The translations under genes and the position numbers were made by a program. Shown here in pieces: positions 34,170 to 43,211 of a stretch of DNA of 64,000 nt. Location: positions 78,251-142,250 of the forward strand of contig NZ_ATVL01000013.1 of the NCBI RefSeq assembly GCF_000420705.1, read 5' to 3'. Source of the DNA: Hymenobacter norwichensis DSM 15439. GTDB lineage: Bacteria > Bacteroidota > Bacteroidia > Cytophagales > Hymenobacteraceae. Below the pieces are notes generated by a model. It saw nothing but the letters and a program-made list of their open reading frames with translations. It had not been told where the DNA came from and searched no databases. Position 1 is the stretch's first letter. Every line of letters begins with the position of its first letter.

Positions 34170-34523
34170 TTATTGTAGCTTTTTGCTTGTCTTCAATAAC
34201 TTATCCAGTACCTTTTCTGGGAGTGCTTTCTGAGATTCAGGAAGTTTCAATAGATACTCTTGCCAAGCAACATCCGCGTGTTCGCGCATTTCACCAAAGC
34301 CAGATACCCAGAATTCCGCCTGCTTTATCTGCATATAGGTTGAGCGCTTGATATGCACGGTGAACGAAACCCAAGGGTCCTGATCTTTATCTGATTTCTC
34401 GGCGATTATTATTGGCGTAGCATCAGTAGGTGATTCCAATGCTAGCTTAGGTTCTTCTGGCTGCAAACTTCTTAGTTTCTCATTTACTGAGAGTAGATTG
34501 CTGCCGAATTTTGGCTTACTCAT
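34170..34523 (-). CDS. Small parA-partner protein, candidate ParB-like centromere binder
   Basis: A 117-residue basic protein overlapping the end of parA by 4 bases (ATGA), so the two are translationally coupled. The N-terminal 50 residues look disordered. The C-terminal part (FTVHIKRSTYMQIKQAEFWVSG) could be a small ribbon-helix-helix or helix-turn-helix. Small non-homologous partners are usual in type Ib plasmid partition. No ParB motif is recognisable, so the role rests on position. Confidence 0.65.
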   Translation of the reverse strand: MSKPKFGSNLLSVNEKLRSLQPEEPKLALESPTDATPIIIAEKSDKDQDPWVSFTVHIKRSTYMQIKQAEFWVSGFGEMREHADVAWQEYLLKLPESQKALPEKVLDKLLKTSKKLQ

Positions 34524-35275
34524 AGTCGGGAGAGAATTTCTGTTGTGAGAGAGAAATAATCGCGGGCCCCGTTGCTGTTTGGGGCGTAGTCATAGACACT
34601 CTCCTTTTGAATTTGTGCTTCGGCCAGAGAGACGTTTTCCCGAATCGAGGTTTGCATCAAGAGCTTCCCCAGTTCTGGGTGCTGCTGCATCACTCCTACC
34701 ATATCATGGTGAAGCTTTTTGCGATAAGTGGGCGAATATTTGGTAAAAAAAACCCCTCCTAGAATCAGCTTTGGATTTACCCTTTTACGGATCATGGTGC
34801 AAGTTTCCAATAAGGTAGCCAGCCCTTCAAAGGAATAGTATTCTGGTTGGGTAGGAATAAAAACTGCATCGCTGGCAGTAAGAGCCGCGTGAGTAAGAGT
34901 GAAGAGGTTAGGTGGCGTGTCGATTAGACAATAGTCGATCCCCTCCACTGATTCCAGAATTTCACGAAGCACGAAGTCGCTTCCAGGCTGTCCTGCTAGT
35001 TCGCGCTCCAAGTCATGAAGCTTGGGCATTGAGGAAACTAAATACAGCCCCGCTCCCACTTGCTGCACCACTTGATCTAGGCCACTTTGACCAGTCAGCA
35101 AGTGACCTATGTGCTTATCATGGCTTGGAGAAAAAGACATGGATAGGTTGCACTGGGCATCACAATCCAACAGCAATACTTGCTTGCCCTGACTCGCTAA
35201 GCACTGTGCGACTGCAAGAGTTGAAGTCGTCTTACCCACACCACCCTTGTGGTTGGCAAAGGAGATTATTTGCAT
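34520..35275 (-). CDS. parA: ParA plasmid partition ATPase
   Basis: A 251-residue ATPase. The deviant Walker A is NHKGGVGKTTSTLA at residues 7-20, with the signature Lys before GG. Switch regions DCDAQCNLS and LIDTPPNLF follow, then IPTQPEYYSFEGL. There is no N-terminal DNA-binding extension, as in type Ib partition ATPases. It would pull plasmid copies to daughter cells with the small partner gene. A large palindrome lies just upstream. Confidence 0.93.
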   Translation of the reverse strand: MQIISFANHKGGVGKTTSTLAVAQCLASQGKQVLLLDCDAQCNLSMSFSPSHDKHIGHLLTGQSGLDQVVQQVGAGLYLVSSMPKLHDLERELAGQPGSDFVLREILESVEGIDYCLIDTPPNLFTLTHAALTASDAVFIPTQPEYYSFEGLATLLETCTMIRKRVNPKLILGGVFFTKYSPTYRKKLHHDMVGVMQQHPELGKLLMQTSIRENVSLAEAQIQKESVYDYAPNSNGARDYFSLTTEILSRL

Positions 35276-35329
35276 GAGGAATTTTTATAATATGTGTAAT
35301 AATACACATTATGATAATATCTAGCAAAT

Positions 35330-35413
35330 ACATAAATCTATGTATAACATTAATTCTGATCATTCTCAGAATTCTGAGAATGATCAGAATTAATGTTATA
35401 CATAGATTTATGT
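35330..35413. repeat. 84-bp perfect palindrome upstream of parA
   Basis: The arm 35330-35371 is exactly complementary to 35372-35413, with no loop. It lies 55 bases upstream of the parA start. It is AT-rich. Possible roles are the partition centromere, a parA operator, or a terminator. As DNA it could extrude as a cruciform. Confidence 0.9.
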
Positions 35414-35440
35414 AAACTCTGTATATTTTGCAATAAAGTT

Positions 35441-35482
35441 GATTAGGAGCTTGTGGAAGTGTAGAGCAACAAGCTCCTAATC
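35441..35482. terminator. 14-bp-stem hairpin
   Basis: Arms GATTAGGAGCTTGT and its complement with a 14-nt loop, next to the parA palindrome. No T-run follows, so it may be a binding site or remnant. Confidence 0.4.
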
Positions 35483-36056
35483 AGCTGCCTCAACTACTGA
35501 CTTCCTGCCAACACCAAGCCACCTTGCTTATGGGCAAAGTCGACCCGTCTCACGGAATACAGGCTTTATTTCAGTACTTCGGGAAAGTTGAGTAGACTTT
35601 ACTTACAGTAATACGCCGATGCTAATATCCTTACGGCCGACATTCCCATCTTCATTACCCAACACGAGTGCTAGACTTTTTCCAACGGACTAAGGCGGCG
35701 CTCATAGCTAAGAAAGCGTGGGGAAACGGTAAGAGCGCACGCCAAGCTAGCAGTAACAGCTATTATACGAGTATGTCAAGCAATGCTGTCAGATATCCAC
35801 ACATGCAGCATTCAAGGTAGCTAGAGCTCTTATCGCAGCAATTCTTCATCGTGTTGGGTGAGCATTTGCCGCGGTGATGTTGCTCCTTTATCAAGAAAGT
35901 CGTAATACGATGATTAACCGAACGTGCTGGAGTATACACGCTCTCTGTGCAAAACCGGCCAGTACTGTGCTTAGATGCCTTAGCGGTAGTAACCCATATA
36001 CCATTAGTTCCTGGTTTGTAGGACTAGACCTATATAGGCAAGAGTTTGCGTACTTA
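35483..36056. other. Non-coding gap in the partition region
   Basis: About 570 bases with no coding frame of normal composition. No further repeat was recognised. Confidence 0.35.
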
Positions 36057-36641
36057 CTATAAAAGCGCGGCCACTCTCTTAGCGTTGAACGTAGGCGGCT
36101 CGCTCGTAGCAATCGGCGTGACCTTAACGCGGCGCTTCTGCTTGCCTTCCGAAGCAGCCACCTGCGCGGCTTTTTGAGCGCGGGCCGGCACCTGCTTGAA
36201 GTGCTGCACCAATTTCTTGCGACCTACCGGTAACGGCTCCTCGGAGAACTTTGCTTTACTACGCTCGCTCACACTACCCTGCCACACCAACTGCGCGTTG
36301 AGCCGGTAGCCATTCGTCGTGCCTAGCTTGAAGAGCTGAATCAACTGGTGGGCCTGTAGGTACTCCACTGCCTTGGAGACAGTATTGCGATGCTTACCTA
36401 AGCTTTTGGCCAGCTGGGCCTGGTTCCCCACGTACGTGTTGGTCTTGTCGCACTTTTCCATTAGCAGTAACAACACCTCCAGCGCTCGGGGATTATCGGT
36501 GACCATTTCGCGCATAATGGATAGGTACGCTTTGTACCACTGGAGATACAAATGCAAATCAGCGGAATCAGAAGCAGTAATAGGAAAAGTAGCAGTATTT
36601 ATAGCGAGTCCCATTAGAAAAGGAAACAATGTTAACTGCAC
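36057..36641 (-). CDS. RepL-like winged-helix replication or regulatory protein
   Basis: A 194-residue basic protein. Residues about 45-120 form a winged helix: ALEVLLLLMEKCDKTN, the helix-turn-helix NQAQLAKSLGKHRNTVSKAVEYLQAHQLI, and the wing NGYRLNAQLVW ending in an Asn residue, as in RepL-type plasmid replication proteins. The C-terminus is Lys/Arg-rich. It sits downstream of its own repeat cluster at 36686. Met10 at 36614 is an alternative start. It could be a second initiator or a copy-number regulator. Confidence 0.6.
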   Translation of the reverse strand: MQLTLFPFLMGLAINTATFPITASDSADLHLYLQWYKAYLSIMREMVTDNPRALEVLLLLMEKCDKTNTYVGNQAQLAKSLGKHRNTVSKAVEYLQAHQLIQLFKLGTTNGYRLNAQLVWQGSVSERSKAKFSEEPLPVGRKKLVQHFKQVPARAQKAAQVAASEGKQKRRVKVTPIATSEPPTFNAKRVAALL

Positions 36642-36685
36642 AAAAATAAGAAAGGCTGGCTAAACTACCAACTAAGAAGAGGGTG

Positions 36686-36789
36686 TCTGCACACTCCCTA
36701 CAGTGTGCAGATCTGCACACCCTAGCACTGTGCCTATCTGCACACCCTAGAAATAGGCAGATCTGCACACTCCTTAAGGTGTGCAGATG
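36686..36789. repeat. 25-bp-spaced TCTGCACAC repeats upstream of the RepL-like gene
   Basis: TCTGCACAC occurs at 36686, 36712, 36737 and 36762, a spacing of 25-26 bp. Inverse copies (GTGTGCAGAT) occur at 36703 and 36779. The 18-bp palindrome GTGTGCAGATCTGCACAC spans 36703-36720. They lie 45-150 bases upstream of the RepL-like start. This is consistent with iterons of a second origin or with an operator cluster. Confidence 0.65.
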
Positions 36790-37125
36790 TTTATTGTAAC
36801 AAATTAATAATCAGCAGTCTGGCAAGTCGCTTCTCTTATCTAGTATATATACAGGAGTTGCCTTCGCCTTTCATTGGGCTAAGTCTCCTTTTTTAGCTCA
36901 GTCAGATGCTATTCCTCGCTCATGAACTTGGTCTATCCTGCCCTGGCGAAAGGCGTAGGCGCAACGGGGAACAACAGAAGGGAGCATCGGCGTGCAAAGG
37001 GGCAATCGCAGCACTCATGCCCGCTACGCGGGCAGCTATGCACTGCTCCGGTTCAAGTACGAGCTTAGGCGGCGAAAAGAGGGGATGCAGGGCTGCCTCC
37101 CTCCCCAACACACAGGAGACCATAC

Positions 37126-37312
37126 TTCTGGGCAGGCCGCGGGCCCTGCTCTCCGGAAGGCCAACTGCCTCACTCCCCGACAGGCTAGGCCCAACTCTCC
37201 GAAAGGCATTAGCTGCTCACTCTCCAAAGGCGATAGGATGCAGTCCCAGCTCTACGAAAGGCAAGAGGCCCAGCCATCAGATAGGCAGCTTGGTTGGTCT
37301 CTCCCAAAGGCA
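37126..37312. repeat. Degenerate 24-bp-period repeat array
   Basis: A 12-mer close to TCTCCGAAAGGC recurs at 37150, 37174, 37196, 37221, 37251, 37275 and 37300, with a poorer copy near 37126. Spacing is 22-30 bp, mostly 24-25. The bases between are not conserved. The open frames through this stretch look artificial. It may be a decayed iteron or protein-binding array. Confidence 0.5.
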
Positions 37313-37738
37313 GGCCGTTCAGCTGCCGGGGTCAGATATGGATACGGTATGTGGGTTAGTTGGTGGCCAGTGTCCCTAACCTGCACAAGTCGATAGGAGC
37401 AGGGTATTACCTCAGCCTGGCTGACGTGATGCCATAGGGCTCTCGTCAACGAGGAACGGCCTAGGAGGCTAGTGGCAGCCTACTCGCACTTGGCTATGCC
37501 AAGGCATCGTTGTATGGTGCCGAATAGGCGAGCCCCACCAGGGGGAGGAAAATTCCCTGCTTTCGGTGCGTTGGGCCCAGCGCACCGGAAGCAGAGCACC
37601 ACCAAGCAGTCCCTTCCCTAGGTGACCAGTGGCCTATGAATGCAAGGGATGAAGCCCCAGCCAAGTGGGCAGGCCCACTGACTGCCGCGCAAAGCGGAAG
37701 CATAAGAGGAATGAGTGCTAGAGAGCCTCATAGTTGAC
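37313..37738. other. Non-coding gap
   Basis: About 425 bases between the repeat array and the 207-residue gene. No convincing gene or structure was found. Confidence 0.35.
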
Positions 37739-38362
37739 CTATGGTCTTGGAAGGGAACGCAGAACTTTTCTGGATGGCAGCGCTTGCTGCTGGGTATTCT
37801 GTGCCTCATGCGCACTGGCCCAGCGTTGTGGCAGTCCTAGGCGATAGATAAATCGGTCAAAGAAACCCAGTTGGTAGGGAGGAGCCCCAGGTAGCTCTAG
37901 CACCGTAAGTGGAGCACTATTTTGCATGTGCGTTATCAAGGCAGTAGGGGAGAGGGCATCTTGTTGCAAAAGCTCGTGAATGCCGCGCTGCAACTGTCGT
38001 AGGAATGGCAAAGCACTTGCCTGAAGGCTGACCTTGATGCTACCAGGATAGCCCCCATCAAATTCTACTACACTAAATAACAACATGGAGGTGAAGGGCC
38101 CCATCTCGTCAAAGTATTCTGGCACATCCTCATCTAGCACGAACGTGCTGAACTTGAAACTGGTAAGCAAAAGGATACTTTCTCGCTTTAGATTAGGCGC
38201 GAGGCTATTTGCACTTAAGTCAAAGACAGTATCCAAGGCGGTTTCATACGTGGAAGGCACACGTAGATTCGCTCGAGCAATCAGGATGACGGCTAGGCAC
38301 CATGCCCCTTCTGAAGGGGTGGCAGGAGGAGAAAAATGAAAAACAGATGCGCTTGTGAGCAT
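37739..38362 (-). CDS. Hypothetical protein, divergent from the XRE regulator
   Basis: A 207-residue protein. The start at 38362 (MLTSASVFHFSPP) is chosen over 38485, since the longer form would overlap the divergent regulator. The body has long hydrophobic strands (ESILLLTSFKFSTFVLDE, FTSMLLFSVVEFDGG) but no clear membrane helix. Product not recognised. It faces away from the XRE gene with a 108-base shared promoter region, so the regulator probably controls it. Confidence 0.6.
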   Translation of the reverse strand: MLTSASVFHFSPPATPSEGAWCLAVILIARANLRVPSTYETALDTVFDLSANSLAPNLKRESILLLTSFKFSTFVLDEDVPEYFDEMGPFTSMLLFSVVEFDGGYPGSIKVSLQASALPFLRQLQRGIHELLQQDALSPTALITHMQNSAPLTVLELPGAPPYQLGFFDRFIYRLGLPQRWASAHEAQNTQQQALPSRKVLRSLPRP

Positions 38363-38470
38363 AGCGATAGACTGTAGAGAGATGAATGGAGGCAAATGTA
38401 CAAAAGGCAATAAAATAAGGACCGTTCGGTCCTTGTGCTTCGTTTGGGCAATCCCGGCCTTTGTCGCGGC

Positions 38471-38719
38471 ATGCCGGTACAGCAACAGTCTCTTTTTTTG
38501 CGCGAACTTGCCCGTCGCCTAAAAGCCGTCCGGGAGGAACGCCGCCTTACCTTGCAAGAGGTGTATGATGCTACGGGCGTACACGTCAGTCGGCTCGAGT
38601 CTGGCCGGCGGAACGTTGCTTTGCTGACGGTCGCCGTACTCTGCCGCTATTACCAGGTAAATCTAGGTGTAGTCGTCACAGACTTAGAACGCCTGCTAGA
38701 AGAAGGTCTACATCCCTAA
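38471..38719 (+). CDS. XRE/Cro-type helix-turn-helix regulator
   Basis: An 82-residue DNA-binding protein. The helix-turn-helix runs LKAVREERRLTLQEVYDATGVHVSRLESGRRNVALLTVAVLCRYY, the full five-helix HTH_3 fold. There is no effector domain. ATG 38471 is used because the upstream frame adds nothing typical. It likely regulates itself and the divergent gene. Confidence 0.85.
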   Translation: MPVQQQSLFLRELARRLKAVREERRLTLQEVYDATGVHVSRLESGRRNVALLTVAVLCRYYQVNLGVVVTDLERLLEEGLHP

Positions 38720-39754
38720 ATGGGCTCTTATTCTTGCTCTGTCTTTTGCGCTTATGGAGCCGCAGCACCGCCGGAAAACTAATGGTGTGTAGATCACATT
38801 TTCTCGTAAAAAACGCAATGGCACGAGAAAATGGAAATTTCCCCAGCGTCCTTTTCGGGAGGCAGTTTCCCCTTTGCTCCTAGCCGGGGAGAGGTACTGG
38901 GGGTGACCCCAGCCCTGATGTATAAAAATTTTTAATTTTTTTCGCGCTCAGTTCTTGCAAACAAGAGCCGGGTAGCAACAAGCCTATTCCTTATTATATA
39001 ACTATTACAATGGATAGTCCTTTGGTCCGGGTTCAACTAAGTCCCGCTTACGAATAAACCATTCATTGTCATCCTGCCCGGAGCCACGTCCAAACTTGGA
39101 CGCGACTCCGGCTTGGTTATGCAGATACCTAGTTGTTCACCTTCACTAGCATGTAGGCTGATAGTATTGAAAACAGATGAAAAATAATTCCCTTGACAAC
39201 CAGGCAATTAGCTGAGAAACAGGTAAAACGATATTTAGTAGGACATACGGTACATGAAACCGGCTTTTTACCTTTGAGTATTGTTGCTGTCAAGCACTTG
39301 GACTTTTTGCTGCTTCGTCCTTAAACCAGAGCTGAGCCGTTGGTACCAGCACAGTCGTCGCCTAGGCGAGACGGTGGGCTGCCCTCCTAAAAGTCCCCTG
39401 GGTGCCACCTGACTTGGTCCGTCATTGATTCCAGTATCTGGTGGCAGCAGTATTATTAGATAAATACCATTGCATCTCGACCCGGCCGGACCGGCGGTTG
39501 GGTTGGGTGCGCCGACCCACTAGCGCCGGTCTCGCCTCTCATTGGGTTTTCTTTCTTCCTTTACCAACACCCAACACATTTACCTTCCGATTCGGTGACG
39601 CCTGCGGCGCCCCCGGAGTTTAAATACCACACTAACGGGATATCCTAACGGCTCACCTCGCGAGCGAAAAAGGCAGAATACAGAGCGATACAGGCCCATT
39701 TAGTGCCTGTACACGCGCCGACAGCTGGCCCCGGATCCGTTCCACCAAGAAAGG
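38720..39754. other. Long non-coding region, left part
   Basis: Over 1 kb without a convincing gene. Two hairpins are present. One has 11-bp arms (CATTTTCTCGT at 38797 and its complement ending at 38833). The other, at about 39080-39115, pairs CCGGAG and CGTCCAA with their complements and resembles a terminator. Confidence 0.4.
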
Positions 39755-40240
39755 CCCCAGCGCCACCTCTGCGCTGCGCGCAGTGAGTTTTCTGGGCATA
39801 GCCACCCCGCATGCCCGCCGACCATCTCTGCACTAACGACACCCGGCAACCACCTTTCAGGACGAGCAGAAAAGCATATAAATTTCTATAAAAAAAGCAG
39901 CTCGGATAGTGGCGTTTTAGTGAAAAAGTACTACATTTGTATACGCTCTGAAACGCAAGCGGCTCTGCTGGAGAGCAACCGCCCAGGGTTAGGAGTGTCC
40001 ACGGACGCATTCAGTACTTTACCATGACGCATAGACGGGCATCTAGCATGGTAAAAAGAGTTACCCCGTTTCGCCGGCATGCTTGAGGGTTAACAACAAG
40101 TTCTTCTGCTTGGTTGGGCTCGGGAAAGAAGGAATGTAGGAGAGGATAAGCTGCTTTATGACGCATGTCTACTCGTGTAGGCATGCGGGGTGGCCATGCC
40201 CAGAAAACTTACTGCGCGTAGCGCAGAGGCGGTGCTGGGG
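39755..40240. repeat. 486-bp segment bounded by 61-bp inverted repeats
   Basis: The left arm 39755-39815 and right arm 40180-40240 are inverted copies, 56 of 61 identical; all five differences are transitions. The interior (364 bp) holds TACATTTG at 39932-39939, matching the Bacteroidota -7 promoter box TAnnTTTG, and a 9-bp hairpin at 40018-40055. There is no coding frame. It could be an invertible promoter, a MITE, or an RNA with a long stem. Confidence 0.6.
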
Positions 40241-40854
40241 TATGTTCTACGCGTTCCCGTTTGTGCTACTTGTTTAGTTAAAGCAACTCCTGAGGTGGCG
40301 CATTAACTTGTCAGTTGAGGTGACCTCGCTACAAGATGAACGATGGCATGAGTAGGACAACCGCAAGGCGACCCTGACGAAGGCTGCTACAGCGATGGTG
40401 TAGGCCTGGCTCGTATGATGATCACGCGGTGCCTGTGCTTTTGCAGAACGAGGGGGATAAGGCGAGCGTTGGCGTGCCACTGCGATTTGGCGTTGGTTGA
40501 GGGAAAGGGCCACGATCAATTACGCTACTAGTTGCGTCAGCCAATAACTCGACGAGCAGCGGTAGGCCTCCTAGTGGCGTTTATCATCGTTCGCCACCTA
40601 GTAAGAGCCGGGCATTGACGAGTAGGTCAGAGCGCAGTACCCGGACCTCTGAGGTAGTGGGGGTGCGGCGTACTAGTCTAGGCAGCGGGCAAGGTAGCTG
40701 ACTTGCGCTAGTGATAAGTACTAGCCTCGCCAACGAGAGGAGATGAAGCAGCAAATCCGCGGCGGCAGTTGGGCCAAGCAGATAGGCAGTCTGTAATACA
40801 AGGATGCTGCTTCTTTAGCAACTCGAAAGAAGTCATTTAGTAGGCTATGATATA
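40241..40854. other. Long non-coding region, right part
   Basis: About 610 bases between the inverted-repeat segment and the dif-like site. Short frames are present, but none has normal codon character. Confidence 0.35.
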
Positions 40855-40883
40855 AGTTATGATAACCTTTACTTATCATAACT
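40855..40883. other. dif-like core recombination site
   Basis: Perfect 11-bp arms AGTTATGATAA and TTATCATAACT flank a 7-nt spacer. The inner ATAA...TTAT matches the inner halves of XerCD/dif-type sites. It lies 121 bases upstream of the tyrosine recombinase gene. It is probably the site used by that enzyme for dimer resolution or integration, or else its operator. Confidence 0.55.
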
Positions 40884-41004
40884 CATATTTAGCTCACGAA
40901 ATCGGGGGCTTTTCCACCGGTTTCCACTCCTTTCTATAAAGTGTGGAGACTTGGTCAGACTGATTTTCTGAATCGCTCGTCCAAGTAACGCCTCGACCTC
41001 CTCT

Positions 41005-42057
41005 ATGAACGAAGACCTGTCGCTCGTCCCGTCGACCAACACCAACCAATCGGTCAGCGCGCAACTCGCGCGGGCCTCCGCCAAGGTGGCGGGCTTCTTG
41101 GAAGTCGGCCTGCAAGGGGCGGCCAACACCGAGCGGGCGTACACCTCGGACTTGAAAAGCTACGTGACCTTCTGCGAGCAGCATGGCTTGCAAGCCGTGC
41201 CGGCCGACGTGGATACCCTGACCGAGTACGTTGCCCACCTGGCCTCCGAGAAACCCGAGTCTGCACCCAGAGAGGGGAGAGGGAAGAAGAAGGGACAACA
41301 ACCGCTCACCGGGCCACACGCGCTGGCTACCATCAAGCGGCACTTGGCGGCCATCCGCAAAGCCCACCAACTCGCGGGCTACAAACTGCCAGCTACCCTG
41401 GATGCGCTCAACCTCGTGATGGAAGGCATTACCCGCACGCTGGGCAAGCGGCAAGTCCAAGCGCAGGCGTTTACGGTCGAAGAGCTGAAGCAGGCCATTC
41501 GGCGCATTGACCTAGACACGTCCGCCGGCATCCGCGACCGTGCCCTGCTGCTGCTGGGCTTCGCCGGAGCTTTCCGCCGCTCGGAACTGGTGGACCTCAA
41601 CATTGAGCAGCTGGAGTTTACCGAGCGAGCCTTGCTCGTGCATCTGGCTAAAAGCAAAACCAACCAATATGGTGCAGTAGAGGACAAAGCCCTGTTCTAC
41701 GCGCCCACGCTGGATTTCTGCCCCGTCCGCTGCTTGCGGGCGTGGCTGAACCTGCTGGGTCGCACCACCGGGCCGCTGTTTGTCAAGATTCCGCGCACCA
41801 CACCGGGGCTAATGGCGGCTCCGTCGGGCAAGCGGCTCTCGGATATTTCGATTAACAAGCTGGTGCAAAAGCGGCTGGGGTCTGGCTATTCGGCCCACTC
41901 ACTGCGGGTGTCCTTTGTGACGACGGCCGTGCTCAACGGGCAATCGCACAAGGCCATCAAGAACCAGACTAAGCAAAAGACCGATGCCATGATTGAGCGC
42001 TATACCCAGCTCAACAACGTCGTGTCCTACAATGCCGCTCAAAGCCTGGGTCTTTAA
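41005..42057 (+). CDS. Tyrosine recombinase / integrase (Xer-like)
   Basis: A 350-residue recombinase. The SAM-like core-binding domain covers about residues 25-135, with a Lys/Gly-rich insertion PREGRGKKKGQQ. The catalytic domain has the first Arg in LLLGFAGAFRRSELVDL, the HxxR box in YSAHSLRVSFVTTA, and the nucleophile Tyr in AMIERYTQLNNV. The third-position His box reads NQTKQKTD, so the usual His is replaced. A dif-like site lies just upstream. Roles could be plasmid dimer resolution, integration, or inversion of the 39755 segment. Confidence 0.92.
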   Translation: MNEDLSLVPSTNTNQSVSAQLARASAKVAGFLEVGLQGAANTERAYTSDLKSYVTFCEQHGLQAVPADVDTLTEYVAHLASEKPESAPREGRGKKKGQQPLTGPHALATIKRHLAAIRKAHQLAGYKLPATLDALNLVMEGITRTLGKRQVQAQAFTVEELKQAIRRIDLDTSAGIRDRALLLLGFAGAFRRSELVDLNIEQLEFTERALLVHLAKSKTNQYGAVEDKALFYAPTLDFCPVRCLRAWLNLLGRTTGPLFVKIPRTTPGLMAAPSGKRLSDISINKLVQKRLGSGYSAHSLRVSFVTTAVLNGQSHKAIKNQTKQKTDAMIERYTQLNNVVSYNAAQSLGL

Positions 42058-42172
42058 CACCAGGAGCAAGAATTCGTGGTGTTAGAGGCCCACTCTATTC
42101 TGCGTGAGATGACTGCCTCCGCTTGAGGTAGTTATCTGGCAGTAACCAAATGGTGATTGGAACGAAGTGAGG

Positions 42173-42412
42173 CTATTCGGGGGCCGTGGTAGCTGCTACC
42201 CGACGACGCAAGTGACGCAGGCGGTGGCCCTGCCACAGGCGCACGAGCACCAACAGGCACAGCAGCCCAGGAATAAACAGGAGCAGTACCCATGTATTGG
42301 CTTCAGGATAACTCGTGCCGGTGAGGTTAGCCAGGTTTACCATGAAATCCACGCAGTACCAGTACGTCAGCCGGCCCAGGCGGTACAGCAGGGAGAGAAA
42401 CAGGTCAGGCAT
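42173..42412 (-). CDS. Small membrane protein, coupled to upstream gene
   Basis: A 79-residue protein starting MPDLFLSLLYRLGRL. One or two hydrophobic segments are visible (WVLLLFIPGLLCLLVLVRLW). Its start overlaps the end of the 126-residue gene by 8 bases, so translational coupling is likely. Family unknown. Confidence 0.55.
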   Translation of the reverse strand: MPDLFLSLLYRLGRLTYWYCVDFMVNLANLTGTSYPEANTWVLLLFIPGLLCLLVLVRLWQGHRLRHLRRRVAATTAPE

Positions 42413-42785
42413 GAGGTAGGGTAGATTGCAGGCGGCGAATGGTGCGTGCATCGCGCAAGACGGCGTAAGTCAGACGCAGTAGCAGTAGCGGGATGGCTAC
42501 CAGAAACACCAGCAGATTAGCCAGTATATAGGTTGTTCCGCCGCCGCCAGTTGCCAGCGCCCGGACAATAGATCCGTAGAGCGGACGCAGTTGGAAGTAT
42601 GCTGGGCTGTTGGCCGGCGTCGCATGCGGGCAGGCGTGGTTGTGGCAATAGCGGGTGCAGTGTGTGGGGGTGCGGGCCGCAGTGGGCGGGTGCGGGGCCG
42701 CGGTGTTGATGACGAGGCCAAAAAGCAGCGGCAACAGGGCCAGCAAACCGGTGAGCAGCAGGGGGCGCAGGGCAGGGAGCATCAA
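42405..42785 (-). CDS. Small membrane protein
   Basis: A 126-residue protein with two hydrophobic ends (LLLTGLLALLPLLFGLVI; YILANLLVFLVAIPLLLLRL). Between them is a His/Cys/Pro-rich loop (THCTRYCHNHACPH) that could bind a metal. It forms a two-gene unit with the overlapping small gene. Not recognised. Confidence 0.55.
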   Translation of the reverse strand: MMLPALRPLLLTGLLALLPLLFGLVINTAAPHPPTAARTPTHCTRYCHNHACPHATPANSPAYFQLRPLYGSIVRALATGGGGTTYILANLLVFLVAIPLLLLRLTYAVLRDARTIRRLQSTLPHA

Positions 42786-43190
42786 GCAATTAAAATAAAA
42801 TACCGTAGAACGGTAGCATCCCGTGGGAAGCAGCTAGGATTACTACGGAAGTACACCAACTGGTTTCGGTCGTCATGCCGACATACATTCTCTACTAAAA
42901 TCTATGCGGTGCTAGGTTCCTCTGTATGGCTTTCTAGGAGTTCCGCTCATCTCCTCTCGAACGCGGGTAGTATCTGTTTCATCCGAAAGTAAGCGGGATC
43001 GTGCAGCCAGGGGGGTGAACTAGCGGTAGTGGCCCTGCCCTTACGGCACGACCCGAAAGGCAGCGGTCAGCGGCGAGGATGCGTTGCTTACCCTGGCGGT
43101 ACATGAGAGCCCAGGCGGCGGTGAAATTCAGCCCAGTTAGGCGGTTGCGGTGTGTACCCTTAAAGTATTGGGCCTCACTATGCGACTACC
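42786..43190. other. Non-coding gap
   Basis: About 400 bases upstream of the truncated siderophore-interacting gene. No clear structure or gene was seen. Confidence 0.35.
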
Positions 43191-43211
43191 TTGATTCACG
43201 GGTTGTATTCT

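Noticed and set aside
36906..37396. Overlapping open frames in the 24-bp array region
   Set aside because: Several frames are open at once with low-complexity sequence and no family pattern; the DNA repeat explains them.
39441..39623. Short plus-strand open frame
   Set aside because: 60 residues with no coding character, in a gene-poor region.
39645..40010. Minus-strand frame through the inverted-repeat segment
   Set aside because: It crosses one repeat arm and the AT-rich promoter part; residue composition is unlike a protein.
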